In this document: positions 40,260 through 47,900 of the stretch, piece after piece
How the letters are laid out: every line of letters begins with the position of its first letter
Numbering within the stretch: the first letter of the stretch is position 1
IMG/VR virus record: IMGVR_UViG_3300031566_000063
Span: 1-49,794 of that record
Origin: a virus
DNA length: 49,794 bases
Direction: 5' to 3' (one strand)
Notes under the pieces: model-generated
What the model saw: only the letters and a program-made list of their open reading frames with translations
What the model was told of the DNA's origin: nothing
Database searches by the model: none
Made by a program: the position numbers and the translations under genes

Positions 40260-40910
40260 TTATTTTACGACTGTTGCTTCTGTATCTATGATTGATGATA
40301 TAGTACCATCTTCGTTTCTAGTTATGTGAGATTCATTGATACTGAAACTATCTGCAAGTTCTTCAACTGCATATAATCCTAATAATAAATCTGAGCCAAT
40401 TCTGTTAGCACCCTTTGCAACGCAACGAGCATATAACATTTCTTTTGGCATTCTTTTCCAGTTGTCTTTTGTGGTGAGGCCTTGTTTTTCGGCATCTTTC
40501 CATGTAAAAGAACATCTTTCTTCCATACCATCTCTCAAGAATAATATTGTAGTTCTTTGATCGATCGGTTTTTCGTCTCCCGGTTTGATAATAGCAGAGG
40601 TTGTACCATCTGCATATACCCAAACACCATCTTCTTGTGTAATATATCTTATTCCACCTTTTCTTAATAGGGCGCCAATAGCTTTAGCACTTAAACTCAA
40701 CTTACCTTGAATAGGTATGATATAGTGAAATGCCTGCATTGTTGGAAATCCTAACTCTTTGCCCATTTGAGCAATTGTAAATGCCTCTGCTACAGTTTTA
40801 ATGTGTGTAGGAAGTTGTTTTGATGTGATCAATGTTCCTAAGAACTTTTGTATTTCACTCTGAGGAGCTTCTTGTGCAGCTACTACTTCAGGTATTGTGG
40901 TTTTTGCCAT
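40260..40910 (-). CDS. RecT-like single-strand annealing protein, 216 aa
   Basis: Features of RecT-family annealing proteins: FTIAQMGKELGFPTMQAFHYIIPIQGKLSLSAKAIGALLRKGG near the middle and DNWKRMPKEMLYARCVAKGANRIGSDLLLGLYAVEEL toward the C-terminus, which parallels the conserved YPKEM/ARA...P..LGGLY region. These proteins anneal complementary single strands during phage recombination and partner with an exonuclease, here most likely the PD-(D/E)XK protein at 32293-33303. It lies 21 bp upstream of the SSB gene and 11 bp after the 190-aa gene, in one operon. Confidence 0.78.
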   Translation of the reverse strand: MAKTTIPEVVAAQEAPQSEIQKFLGTLITSKQLPTHIKTVAEAFTIAQMGKELGFPTMQAFHYIIPIQGKLSLSAKAIGALLRKGGIRYITQEDGVWVYADGTTSAIIKPGDEKPIDQRTTILFLRDGMEERCSFTWKDAEKQGLTTKDNWKRMPKEMLYARCVAKGANRIGSDLLLGLYAVEELADSFSINESHITRNEDGTISSIIDTEATVVK

Positions 40911-40921
40911 CTTTATATTGA

Positions 40922-41494
40922 TTACTTGGTGATTATATCATTTAACCATGGTTTCATACTAACGGGTTTACGCATATGAATTGCTGCATAATCTCTCATT
41001 GTCATTTGAGTCATTGGTAAATCTTGATCAGGATCTGCAATAGTAAAGTCAGTATCCTCGATAGCCTCTGGAGCAGTCGGGTACTCTAACTTTATTAATT
41101 CTGATACAGGTATCAAGTAACGGGAATGTCCTGTTGTGACATTTGGTTCTGTTTTTTCATATTCTTCTTCATAGTGAGGATTGAACTTCCATCTATAAAG
41201 CGCGTTCTCAGTAAATCCTTCATCTTCTGGAATGACTTGTACTAAGTTGTTTGAATCAGCAAAGGCTATACAAACATCTGTACCCTTACTAATTTCGCTA
41301 TAAAATAATGCATTATACCGCTCATTTTTACCATGTGGCACATAAGCCAGTTTTGGTATGAATGTGGCATCAGATAGTCCAAGGAGATTCATCAAAGGTT
41401 GATGAAAGTCTCGGAGCTTTTTCAAGTTATCCTTTTTATTTTCAGGCTTAGGACTGCCTTGATCTACGGATTCTTTCGTTGATATATTTGTCAT
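40922..41494 (-). CDS. Unknown protein, 190 aa, with C-terminal MRDYAAIHM motif
   Basis: No family recognised. The N-terminus is charged and flexible (KESVDQGSPKPENKKDNLKK); the middle is mixed alpha/beta (FIPKLAYVPHGKNERYNALFYSE, TDVCIAFADSNNLVQVIPEDEG). The C-terminal part (TQMTMRDYAAIHMRKPVSMKPWLNDII) resembles the LRDYFA-type motif seen in many small phage proteins of unknown role. Its ATG overlaps the helicase stop by 4 bp (ATGA), so it is co-translated with the replicative helicase; a replication accessory role is likely by position only. Confidence 0.6.
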   Translation of the reverse strand: MTNISTKESVDQGSPKPENKKDNLKKLRDFHQPLMNLLGLSDATFIPKLAYVPHGKNERYNALFYSEISKGTDVCIAFADSNNLVQVIPEDEGFTENALYRWKFNPHYEEEYEKTEPNVTTGHSRYLIPVSELIKLEYPTAPEAIEDTDFTIADPDQDLPMTQMTMRDYAAIHMRKPVSMKPWLNDIITK

Positions 41495-42546
41495 GTTTTT
41501 AATCTTTTTTCTTGTTGCCCTGGAGTAGGCATTTCAACAATCTTCATTTCTTTAAACATGCATTTGAAGAAACTCATACGAGTATCTCCATTTCTACATT
41601 TAAGGAAGTGCATAACCATTACAGTATCATCATCTATTATAAACCTATCAGGTCCATAATATCTGATTTTTTGTTTACCGGGTCTATTAAGACCAATTAA
41701 GGTATCAGCATGTTGTAGTAAAGCATCAGAACCGAATATATCCGATTCTAATACGTAATTACCGTATTTACCATCTTCATTTCTCTCAGGACTATCAATA
41801 CCTCTATTGAGTTGACTTAAGATTATAAAATGGATTGGATACCTACGCTTTAACTCTGTAACAGCCTCCCCTAATGCGAATAGAGTATCATGCTTGTCTT
41901 TTTCGCCCTCTAGCTTATTCTTTTTAAGGAGTAAGGAGTGGTCAAGGGTGACCACTGTTTTCTTGTAAATTCGTTTCTGGACTTCTCTTTCTTTGGTCTC
42001 GTCACCTTCTTTATAGGTTTCTTTTACCATCTCTAATGCAGAATACTCTTGCATGTACGCAATAATAGTTTCTTTAAACTCTTTTACTGTACACGGCGTT
42101 TCTACTACATCGATTGGATATTTTACACGTTCTTTGGCATATTCATAGCATTTCTGTATGTCTTCTTCAGATATTGTACCTTCTGCACTGCATAAATACT
42201 TGTATGTTCTACCAATAACGCTTGAGTATTCACGAATAGCGGATGTCCTTGCTAGCATCTCAAACTGGAATTCTAATACTCGGAAGTTATCACCAGGATT
42301 AAGGATAAATCCTTCTCTGATGATCTGATCTTTGATTAGAGTTTTCCCGGTGCCAGGTCTTCCACCAATAACGGTAGTACTGTGCCATTCAAAGCCATCA
42401 GTAGTTGCATCATTGACTTTAGACCATGGTGTTCGGAAGCTTTTAATTTCACCTTTTTTTCGTCCTCGCATATAATGTAAAGAGTCAACAAATCCTTGTC
42501 GTTGACTAGTCCATTTATTCGGTTTTTTGCCTGTTAGTTGGGTCAT
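41491..42546 (-). CDS. DnaB-like replicative helicase (RecA-fold), 351 aa
   Basis: Superfamily 4 helicase core. Walker A is GGRPGTGKT (61-69), Walker B is VVTLDH (198-203) and the motif SQLNRG (244-249) is the DnaB H4-type glutamine element. Other typical parts are FQFEMLARTSAIREYS after Walker A and the arginine-containing end. It lacks the N-terminal helical domain of bacterial DnaB, as usual for compact phage helicases. The helicase unwinds the fork and pairs with the primase at 38488-39477. It overlaps the upstream membrane-protein gene by 32 bp and the downstream gene by 4 bp. Confidence 0.88.
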   Translation of the reverse strand: MTQLTGKKPNKWTSQRQGFVDSLHYMRGRKKGEIKSFRTPWSKVNDATTDGFEWHSTTVIGGRPGTGKTLIKDQIIREGFILNPGDNFRVLEFQFEMLARTSAIREYSSVIGRTYKYLCSAEGTISEEDIQKCYEYAKERVKYPIDVVETPCTVKEFKETIIAYMQEYSALEMVKETYKEGDETKEREVQKRIYKKTVVTLDHSLLLKKNKLEGEKDKHDTLFALGEAVTELKRRYPIHFIILSQLNRGIDSPERNEDGKYGNYVLESDIFGSDALLQHADTLIGLNRPGKQKIRYYGPDRFIIDDDTVMVMHFLKCRNGDTRMSFFKCMFKEMKIVEMPTPGQQEKRLKT

Positions 42547-42799
42547 TGGTATCTTTTAGAGGATAAGTTTCCCTGGTTCCGTTATGGGGACCTTCTTGTT
42601 TAGTATAAGAGGAGGGGAAATATTTCTTCATGACAAACATATGAAAAAATACTACTGCAACCAAGAGAAACTCAATCAATAAGTATTCACCCACAGACAT
42701 TGATACGATAAAGTTATTAACAGTCAAATAACATACCACTGTTAATAAAATTGTAATCACCAATTCATGCACTTTTTCATGTTTTACTTGCTTTTTCAT
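42515..42799 (-). CDS. Small inner-membrane protein, 94 aa
   Basis: Two predicted membrane helices at about residues 11-33 (ELVITILLTVVCYLTVNNFIV) and 38-58 (YLLIEFLLVAVVFFHMFVM), a basic N-terminus (KKQVKHEK) and a polar C-terminal tail of about 35 residues, probably both in the cytoplasm. No family recognised. It lies between a possible helicase loader and the DnaB-like helicase and overlaps the helicase start by 32 bp, an odd place for a membrane protein; it could tether the replication complex to the membrane, or simply be a superinfection-exclusion type protein. Confidence 0.65.
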   Translation of the reverse strand: MKKQVKHEKVHELVITILLTVVCYLTVNNFIVSMSVGEYLLIEFLLVAVVFFHMFVMKKYFPSSYTKQEGPHNGTRETYPLKDTNDPTNRQKTE

Positions 42800-42800
42800 A

Positions 42801-43418
42801 TTATACTACTTTGTCAGAGAAGTGAGTATCCTTTTCAGGAGCTTCCCCAGATTCAACATTCTCGCAATAATTAGCCAGATCTGAAACTATACTCTTGTCC
42901 AGTTCTGTCTTGCGAATAAAATAAGCTGATGTGCGCATATAGAGGAAAGCAGGACTCTTTCTTTCATACTCATCTACATACATAGCAGTTGCAGTAAGAA
43001 TAGTGTCCCAGCTAAATTTATTGTGTTCAAAGAACCATCTAAAGTTAGTTTCAACATTACTCTGAGCTGAACGCGCTGCCTTACCACTTGGTAATTTCTT
43101 CTTGGGAAATAACAGCTGATATTTCCCAATGTTTACATTAAAATCATCACCCAATAATTGAGTGCTGGTCTTTTTCTTTTGAACCTTGAAAAACCCGTCT
43201 ACTTGTTGAATAAGAGTAATAGCTTTAGGTTGTAACTTAAGATCTTCTGTGATCCAGTCATCAATCTTGAGTGCTCTTATCTCCTGTTCTATATTGATAT
43301 ATAAAGAACCTACATTCTCTTGTATACTATATAGTAGATAGAATTGATTAGGTGTCAATTTTTGTTTCACTATCAGATGGAGCAGCTCCATCATTCCTGT
43401 ATCTTTTTTCGAGCTCAT
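42801..43418 (-). CDS. Unknown replication-region protein, possible helicase loader, 205 aa
   Basis: The N-terminal part (LTPNQFYLLYSIQENVGSLYIN) looks like a helix-turn-helix or winged-helix region. The C-terminal part has two long helices with conserved-looking aromatic residues (NFRWFFEHNKFSWDTILTATAMYVDEYER, AFLYMRTSAYFIRK), reminiscent of DnaD/primosomal or O-like loader proteins. No motif proves a function. The gene lies between the DnaA-like gene (71-bp overlap) and the membrane protein/helicase pair, exactly where a loader would be expected. Inner ATGs at 43394 and 43391 are possible starts and would reduce the overlap. Confidence 0.6.
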   Translation of the reverse strand: MSSKKDTGMMELLHLIVKQKLTPNQFYLLYSIQENVGSLYINIEQEIRALKIDDWITEDLKLQPKAITLIQQVDGFFKVQKKKTSTQLLGDDFNVNIGKYQLLFPKKKLPSGKAARSAQSNVETNFRWFFEHNKFSWDTILTATAMYVDEYERKSPAFLYMRTSAYFIRKTELDKSIVSDLANYCENVESGEAPEKDTHFSDKVV

Positions 43419-43854
43419 TTTGAAGTTTATTTAAGATCTTTATTACTTGTTTATCCTTACAAGTTACTAAATTGGTTATATTCCTAGTTGCATATAAAAC
43501 AGTAGCATGATCATAGCCAAAATGGTGACCTATTCGGGCTAATCCATACCCCAGATCTCTAGCCATCTTGAATATACATTGTCTATAAATAACAAGTGTT
43601 CTTTGTCTGGTTCTGGTTTTAATACTGGCTCCTGTAATATCTATATCTAGATCTCTATAAATACAATAATTTGCAACATTTTCTAGATCTATAAGATTTG
43701 TTCCAATAAGATTAACTTTAGAAGAGTATGTTACCATTGGACGAATCCCGAACTTTCCATAAAACTTGTCTGAGAACTCATTAATAAAGGTCTCGACTTC
43801 TTTTTCTATATTTTTGACTAGATCTACCATATCGTGGTGATTTGCTTTTTTCAT
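43348..43854 (-). CDS. DnaA domain IV-like DNA-binding protein, 168 aa
   Basis: Residues about 77-135 reproduce the C-terminal DNA-binding domain of DnaA: RTRQRTLVIYRQCIFKMARD, then LARIGHHFGYDHATVLYATRNI, where DHATV (115-119) stands for the DHTTV signature that reads DnaA boxes. There is no AAA+ domain; the N-terminal 75 residues are an unrelated helical region. Such a protein should bind DnaA-box-like sites and may start phage replication, recruit host DnaA or repress. It is the first gene of the long minus-strand replication operon, divergent from the lysis-type cassette across a 32-bp gap. Confidence 0.82.
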   Translation of the reverse strand: MKKANHHDMVDLVKNIEKEVETFINEFSDKFYGKFGIRPMVTYSSKVNLIGTNLIDLENVANYCIYRDLDIDITGASIKTRTRQRTLVIYRQCIFKMARDLGYGLARIGHHFGYDHATVLYATRNITNLVTCKDKQVIKILNKLQNELEKRYRNDGAAPSDSETKIDT

Positions 43855-43871
43855 TAATTTTAGGTATATTG
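43841..43871 (+). promoter_or_regulatory. Predicted Bacteroidota-type promoter for the lysis cassette
   Basis: TTTG at 43841-43844, 20 nt, then TATATTG at 43865-43871 (TAnnTTTG with one T fewer). The ATG at 43887 would be preceded by a leader of about 11 nt. The site overlaps the start of the divergent DnaA-like gene, so its activity could interfere with that gene. Confidence 0.5.
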
Positions 43872-43886
43872 AAGTAAATTACTATT

Positions 43887-44198
43887 ATGGCAACATTTTC
43901 AGGATGGATGGCGACTAACATGCCAGATTCATACGGCTTTGTAAGAAACTTCTTCAAAGCTCTTAATAATAAACCAGGCGGACATAGCTTGCGTAAATGG
44001 TTATCTATAGGTGTATTCTGGGTACTTGCTGAGGTTGCTATCAGATTTACTGATAATAACAATGCTGTAACAATGGCTACAGTACTTTCTGGATTAATAG
44101 TGAGTCTTGTTGTTACCAATACTGTCGGTAATCATTATGATAAGAAAGTAGAAAGAGCAGAAAGTTTAATACCCCCAGATGATGGCAAAACCGACTAA
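43887..44198 (+). CDS. Small membrane protein, holin candidate, 103 aa
   Basis: Two predicted membrane helices at about residues 38-54 (WLSIGVFWVLAEVAIRF) and 61-80 (VTMATVLSGLIVSLVVTNTV), with a charged C-terminal tail (HYDKKVERAESLIPPDDGKTD). Size, topology and clustering with two further small membrane genes fit a class II holin, which forms holes in the inner membrane at lysis. No endolysin is visible nearby, so the role is inferred. It is the first gene of a three-gene + cassette and overlaps the next gene by 20 bp. Confidence 0.6.
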   Translation: MATFSGWMATNMPDSYGFVRNFFKALNNKPGGHSLRKWLSIGVFWVLAEVAIRFTDNNNAVTMATVLSGLIVSLVVTNTVGNHYDKKVERAESLIPPDDGKTD

Positions 44199-44514
44199 GA
44201 CAGCCTATGTAATAGGAACCCTTTTACTACTTGTATTCTTACTATTAGTTTACATCATTGTAAAGAACCCTAAGCTAATCTTTATCGGTGATAAAGAAAA
44301 GGAGCTTAGAGACTCTATCGTATTATTACGATCTAATGTTGATAGTAGTCTAGTTAGGCAGATCAAAATCCAACATCAATATGATAGCCTCCTGGCAATA
44401 GAGCCTGGTGTAATTTATAGAAATCATGAGACAACTAAATTTGTATTTAATACAGCTTCTCCTAATCAACTGGACAGCATCATTCGCGCAACATGGAGTA
44501 TCAACAGATACTAG
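44179..44514 (+). CDS. Single-pass membrane protein, inner-membrane spanin candidate, 111 aa
   Basis: One N-terminal membrane helix (about residues 9-28, AYVIGTLLLLVFLLLVYIIV) followed by a long polar helical region (KEKELRDSIVLLRSNVDSSLVRQIKIQHQYDSLL), the topology of Rz-like i-spanins with a periplasmic coiled coil. A second ATG immediately follows the first (ATGATG). It overlaps the holin candidate by 20 bp and the next gene by 89 bp in another frame, reminiscent of nested Rz/Rz1 genes. No sequence family was recognised. Confidence 0.55.
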   Translation: MMAKPTKTAYVIGTLLLLVFLLLVYIIVKNPKLIFIGDKEKELRDSIVLLRSNVDSSLVRQIKIQHQYDSLLAIEPGVIYRNHETTKFVFNTASPNQLDSIIRATWSINRY

Positions 44515-44833
44515 CCGGTGTTATGGGCTTACAGAACTTAGATACATAGCAAAAACTGCTGTGGATTTAAACACTTGTGATACATTACTCTCTACTTCCA
44601 AGAAGATTATAGCCAATAGGGATACAATGATTAAAGAGAAGGATTATACAATCACTCAATACTCACTAACCGTTGGGCTTAAAAATCAACAGATCAAGAA
44701 CCGAGAAGATTCTTTAGCTGTAAAAGAGAAGACCATTCATAAGCTTAATAACCAAAAGAAATGGATTAAAGTAGGATGGGCAGCCACCGCAATAGTGGAA
44801 GCTGCCTTGATCATTTACTTTATGATCAATTAA
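44426..44833 (+). CDS. Secreted coiled-coil protein with C-terminal membrane anchor, 135 aa
   Basis: The N-terminus looks like a cleavable signal peptide (R2, then hydrophobic residues 4-17, cleavage after A21 in SFA-QHG). The middle (residues 60-108) is a heptad-like helix, and a C-terminal membrane helix ends the chain (about 113-133, WIKVGWAATAIVEAALIIYF). This is the arrangement of a unimolecular spanin apart from the missing lipobox; C31 is not in a lipobox context. It could instead pair with the 111-aa protein. It overlaps that gene by 89 bp and meets the convergent 63-aa gene with an 8-bp overlap. Confidence 0.55.
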   Translation: MRQLNLYLIQLLLINWTASFAQHGVSTDTSRCYGLTELRYIAKTAVDLNTCDTLLSTSKKIIANRDTMIKEKDYTITQYSLTVGLKNQQIKNREDSLAVKEKTIHKLNNQKKWIKVGWAATAIVEAALIIYFMIN

Positions 44834-45017
44834 TATCCTTTTTATCTTTAGGTTTCATTACTCTTTTTACATCGTCTAAGATAACTTCTAATGCGGCTAT
44901 AACAGCATCTACAGGAACATTTCCTTTTCCCTCACCATTGTCAAATTCAATGTGTACATTATTTTCTTTATCATCTGTGAGTATTATTCTGATAACCGCT
45001 TCTCCTAATTTTATCAT
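44826..45017 (-). CDS. Unknown small acidic protein, 63 aa
   Basis: Short protein with an amphipathic strand pattern (EAVIRIILTDDKENNVHIEFDNGEG) and a helix (PVDAVIAALEVILDDVKRVM) before a Lys/Asp-rich tail. No family recognised. It fills the gap between the lysis cassette and the helicase gene with an 8-bp overlap at its 3' end, and its composition is protein-like, so I accept it as a gene; 46 bp separate it from the helicase stop. Confidence 0.55.
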   Translation of the reverse strand: MIKLGEAVIRIILTDDKENNVHIEFDNGEGKGNVPVDAVIAALEVILDDVKRVMKPKDKKDIN

Positions 45018-45063
45018 ATTATCCTAGTTTTTGTTTAATTATTATTTCTTAAATAGACTCATA

Positions 45064-46464
45064 TTAAAAAGGATTAGCCCGATATACATATAAATTATGT
45101 GACGCTCGGGAATATGAAGTATACTTTATTCGGTTACGTTCTACCACATTAGGATTCGCATTGATATCATCTTCCATAATAAAGACATTCTCATATGTTG
45201 AACCTTGTGATTTGTGCGCAGTAATTGCATAGTTGTAAGCTATGTCTGCTGGCCATTTTAAAGCTCTGTAGAAATAAACCCACGCTGCTCTATTACTACT
45301 ATCGGTTGCCAGCTTCTTAAGATCTGCTAATAACGTCTTATAAGTTTCCTCTGAGTCTTCATGCAATACATAAATAGTATTGGTTAATAATGTTTTACCT
45401 AGAGTAGCCTTATCAAGAGTGCATTGATAAACCTTAAGAGAAGCTTTTTTAAGACCAAATACAACAGCCTTGGTAGTTACTTTATAAGATTGTATCTGGA
45501 ACTCTTCAGAAGTATTGAATATGATCTCTTCATCTTCATCAAAGATCGGCTTATTAGCTAATAGTTTTTCTCCTGGCATTATCTTTTGAAGTTCATCTCC
45601 ATAGATCATAGTTCGGATACGGTTATTAGCAGAGGCTACAGTCTTGTTTCTCCAAGCTATTAATTTGGCATAATCAGGATTATCGTCAAACTTCTTGGAT
45701 ACAAAATACTTCTCTAGAAGCATTAGCATTCCATCTTTATCAGTTGACGAGTCAATCCAGTGTATACCATGACCATCTGCATCACGTCTTGTCTCTATTA
45801 CAGGAATCGGTACATCTACAGTGAGATTGTTTCTCAATATAAAAGAAGACTCGATAATAGGGTTGCCTTTAGCCTGGCGCATGATTTCGGTTAATGTGTA
45901 GCCTTCCTCATACGTCTCTGATAGAGATTTCTTAAAAGGTATACAATCAATCCGACCTACTGGAGGTATTTGTGCAGGATCTCCCATGAAAATGATCTTT
46001 GTATCACTACTGAATTTCTCCAGCTGTTTAAAAATATCATCTTGAAGCATGGATACCTCATCGACTATGAGATAATCGATCTTAGCCATATCTCCTGTAG
46101 CACCCTTCTTAGCTGTAAAGAAGACTTGACCATTAGCAGTAATTGTTTCTGTTAATCCAAGTAAACTATGGATCGTCTGATATACCACATTACGATTGTT
46201 AAACTCTTTACGAGAGAGTAATACGCGCACAGCCTTGTTCGTTGGCGCAGTTACTGCAATCTTACAATGTTTATACGTATGAGTAATGTGTTCTATCAGT
46301 TTTTTTACAATAAAGGTTTTACCTGTTCCGGCATATCCTTTTAATACAAACATATCAGGCCCATCAATGTTGAGAAAATCAATCATCAACATCAATGCAT
46401 CTGCCTGACCTTGACTAAGGCCTTGTGTTATTTTGAGCCTTTTAATTTCTCCATCTTTTACCAT
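45064..46464 (-). CDS. Dda/RecD2-like SF1B helicase, 466 aa
   Basis: Superfamily 1B 5'-3' helicase. Motif I is GYAGTGKT (43-50), motif Ia AVTAPTNKAVRVL, motif II IVDEVSML, motif III FMGDPAQIPPVG, and motifs V/VI appear as YAITAHKSQGSTYENVFI and YTSYSRASHNLYVY. Length (466) equals that of T4 Dda (439) type enzymes rather than the longer RecD. Dda-like helicases help replication start, displace proteins and drive recombination. Its ATG overlaps the uracil-DNA glycosylase stop by 7 bp, so the two are co-translated. Confidence 0.9.
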   Translation of the reverse strand: MVKDGEIKRLKITQGLSQGQADALMLMIDFLNIDGPDMFVLKGYAGTGKTFIVKKLIEHITHTYKHCKIAVTAPTNKAVRVLLSRKEFNNRNVVYQTIHSLLGLTETITANGQVFFTAKKGATGDMAKIDYLIVDEVSMLQDDIFKQLEKFSSDTKIIFMGDPAQIPPVGRIDCIPFKKSLSETYEEGYTLTEIMRQAKGNPIIESSFILRNNLTVDVPIPVIETRRDADGHGIHWIDSSTDKDGMLMLLEKYFVSKKFDDNPDYAKLIAWRNKTVASANNRIRTMIYGDELQKIMPGEKLLANKPIFDEDEEIIFNTSEEFQIQSYKVTTKAVVFGLKKASLKVYQCTLDKATLGKTLLTNTIYVLHEDSEETYKTLLADLKKLATDSSNRAAWVYFYRALKWPADIAYNYAITAHKSQGSTYENVFIMEDDINANPNVVERNRIKYTSYSRASHNLYVYRANPF

Positions 46465-47174
46465 ATTATGTCTTCGTTATATTGTTTTTTTATTATTAAA
46501 CTTATGTTACTGAATACCCCTTGACAATCCCACTTATCATTGTTGGTGTGGGCTGCAAATGCTGGATGTGAAGTAAACATTTTATGATTATTGTCAGGTA
46601 TGGATACTGCCCATTCTTTAGCTTTAGCTCCCATGAATACATATATTAATCCAGGGTTCTGGAAGGTTAGTATATCAAAAAGAAATGCTAAGAATGGTTG
46701 CCATATAGCATAATGTCTGCCTACAGTACCTATTCCTGTTGTAAATGCGGTGTTTATTGGTAGTATTCCTTGATTAGCCCATCTTGTAAGATCTGGATCC
46801 CACCGGTATCCATCAGGATAAACGGTAGCTTCTATCTCTTTAAATATATAAGCTAATGAAGGCTGTACTTTCTTAGTATTAGAACAAGAAAAAGCGATAC
46901 CATCAGCAACACCGAGTTGAGGATAGGGATCTTGTCCAAGTATTATTACTTTAAGCTTATCATAAGGACATTCTTCAAATACTCTGAAGATCTGCTTAAG
47001 AGGTGGTGTAAAACGCTGTCCTTCTCTGGCTTCTTTTAATAAGGTGTTTAATATCTTATCAAAATCACTAGACAAGATAAATGTCTTAAGTTTATCCCCC
47101 CATCCCGAAGACCTGAGTCTTTCGTAAAGTTTAATCTTCACATCTTCAAGATCTATTTCATTTGTGTTTTTCAT
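46458..47174 (-). CDS. ung: Uracil-DNA glycosylase, family 1, 238 aa
   Basis: Base-excision repair enzyme that removes uracil from DNA. Water-activating loop GQDPYP (D82 in VIILGQDPYPQLGVADGIAFS) replaces the usual GQDPYH; uracil pocket region NQGILPINTAFTTG; and the DNA-intercalation/His loop SHPAFAAHTN corresponds to HPSPLS. Length is normal. The His to Pro change in the first motif and the altered last motif are unusual but do not remove the main catalytic residues. It suggests that this phage keeps uracil out of its genome. It is upstream of the Dda-like helicase gene (7-bp overlap) and divergent from a small + gene across 20 bp. Confidence 0.88.
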   Translation of the reverse strand: MKNTNEIDLEDVKIKLYERLRSSGWGDKLKTFILSSDFDKILNTLLKEAREGQRFTPPLKQIFRVFEECPYDKLKVIILGQDPYPQLGVADGIAFSCSNTKKVQPSLAYIFKEIEATVYPDGYRWDPDLTRWANQGILPINTAFTTGIGTVGRHYAIWQPFLAFLFDILTFQNPGLIYVFMGAKAKEWAVSIPDNNHKMFTSHPAFAAHTNNDKWDCQGVFSNISLIIKKQYNEDIIW

Positions 47175-47190
47175 TTTTTTAGTATATTTG
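47161..47190 (+). promoter_or_regulatory. Predicted Bacteroidota-type promoter giving a leaderless transcript
   Basis: TTTG at 47161-47164, 18 nt, TATATTTG at 47183-47190, an exact TAnnTTTG box. The ATG of the 105-aa gene is at 47195, only 4 bases after the box, so transcription would begin at or very near the start codon. Confidence 0.55.
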
Positions 47191-47194
47191 AAGT

Positions 47195-47512
47195 ATGAGA
47201 GCAGTTAGTTACCAAGCAATTCCAGAAGATCAAATTATTGATATCCAAGTATCCGGGTTATTTTACACTCAATTAGTTAATAACTTATTGGGCGTAGGTA
47301 ATACTTTACCACCCGAGCAATTCAAAGAAATCCTAGAATCATTATCAAAAGAAGGGCCTGTTCCTCCTAAAGATGCTACTGAACTTACTATTCGTAGTTT
47401 AGCAGCATTGATCTATGAGATCGAATTAAAGGCTAAAGAACAAGGTAAGACAAAAACAGCAAATGTAAATATCAACGATGAGACTGGTGAAGTTACACCT
47501 ATCGAAAGTTAA
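47195..47512 (+). CDS. Unknown small protein on the opposite strand, 105 aa
   Basis: Predicted compact protein: a beta strand (IIDIQVSGLFYTQLVNNLLGVG), a helix (PEQFKEILESLSKEG), then ELTIRSLAALIYEIELKAKEQG and a polar tail (NVNINDETGEVTPIES). No membrane segment and no family with known function recognised. It stands alone as a + gene between minus-strand genes, with its own predicted promoter whose -7 box ends 4 bp before the ATG, so it is probably made at a different time from its neighbours. It overlaps the convergent 133-aa gene by 14 bp. Confidence 0.65.
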   Translation: MRAVSYQAIPEDQIIDIQVSGLFYTQLVNNLLGVGNTLPPEQFKEILESLSKEGPVPPKDATELTIRSLAALIYEIELKAKEQGKTKTANVNINDETGEVTPIES

Positions 47513-47900
47513 TACCTACAAAGTCCCCTCGTTGAATTATAGTTTGTATTGCTAAACTAAGATCATCTACTGAACAGTCACCAAAGGATTTAACGAATAT
47601 AAACTTTTCACCATCCATTTCTTTTATTATACATAGACCAGAAGCTTTTTTTATATCAAGCTCTGTGTCTTCAAATGTATTACCAACTTCTTTTGCAAGT
47701 TCTCGAATACATACTTTGATCTTAGCTATTTGAGCCAAGGTTCCATTATCCTTACTGGCATCGAAGAACACCTGGATTAGGTGTCCTTCTTCGAGTTTAT
47801 TTACAAATTCTCTATAAAGTATCTCTTCAACCCCTTTTGCATAAATAAGTTTGTCACCAAACTTCTTTAGTATAGTACTAAATATGGCGTTTTTACTCAT
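47499..47900 (-). CDS. Unknown protein, 133 aa
   Basis: Mixed alpha/beta protein (FSTILKKFGDKLIYAKGVEEILY, GHLIQVFFDASKDNG, CIIKEMDGEKFIFVKSFGDCS) with no recognised domain or membrane segment. Its start (ATGA at 47900) overlaps the stop of a 44-codon upstream gene, so translation is coupled through to the ligase gene. Confidence 0.6.
   Translation of the reverse strand: MSKNAIFSTILKKFGDKLIYAKGVEEILYREFVNKLEEGHLIQVFFDASKDNGTLAQIAKIKVCIRELAKEVGNTFEDTELDIKKASGLCIIKEMDGEKFIFVKSFGDCSVDDLSLAIQTIIQRGDFVGINFR

Noticed and set aside
44776-45027. Plus-strand frame of 83 codons after the lysis cassette
   Set aside because: It overlaps the 135-aa gene and lies opposite the 63-aa gene; composition (Ser/Thr/Phe/Leu) is typical of a shadow frame.
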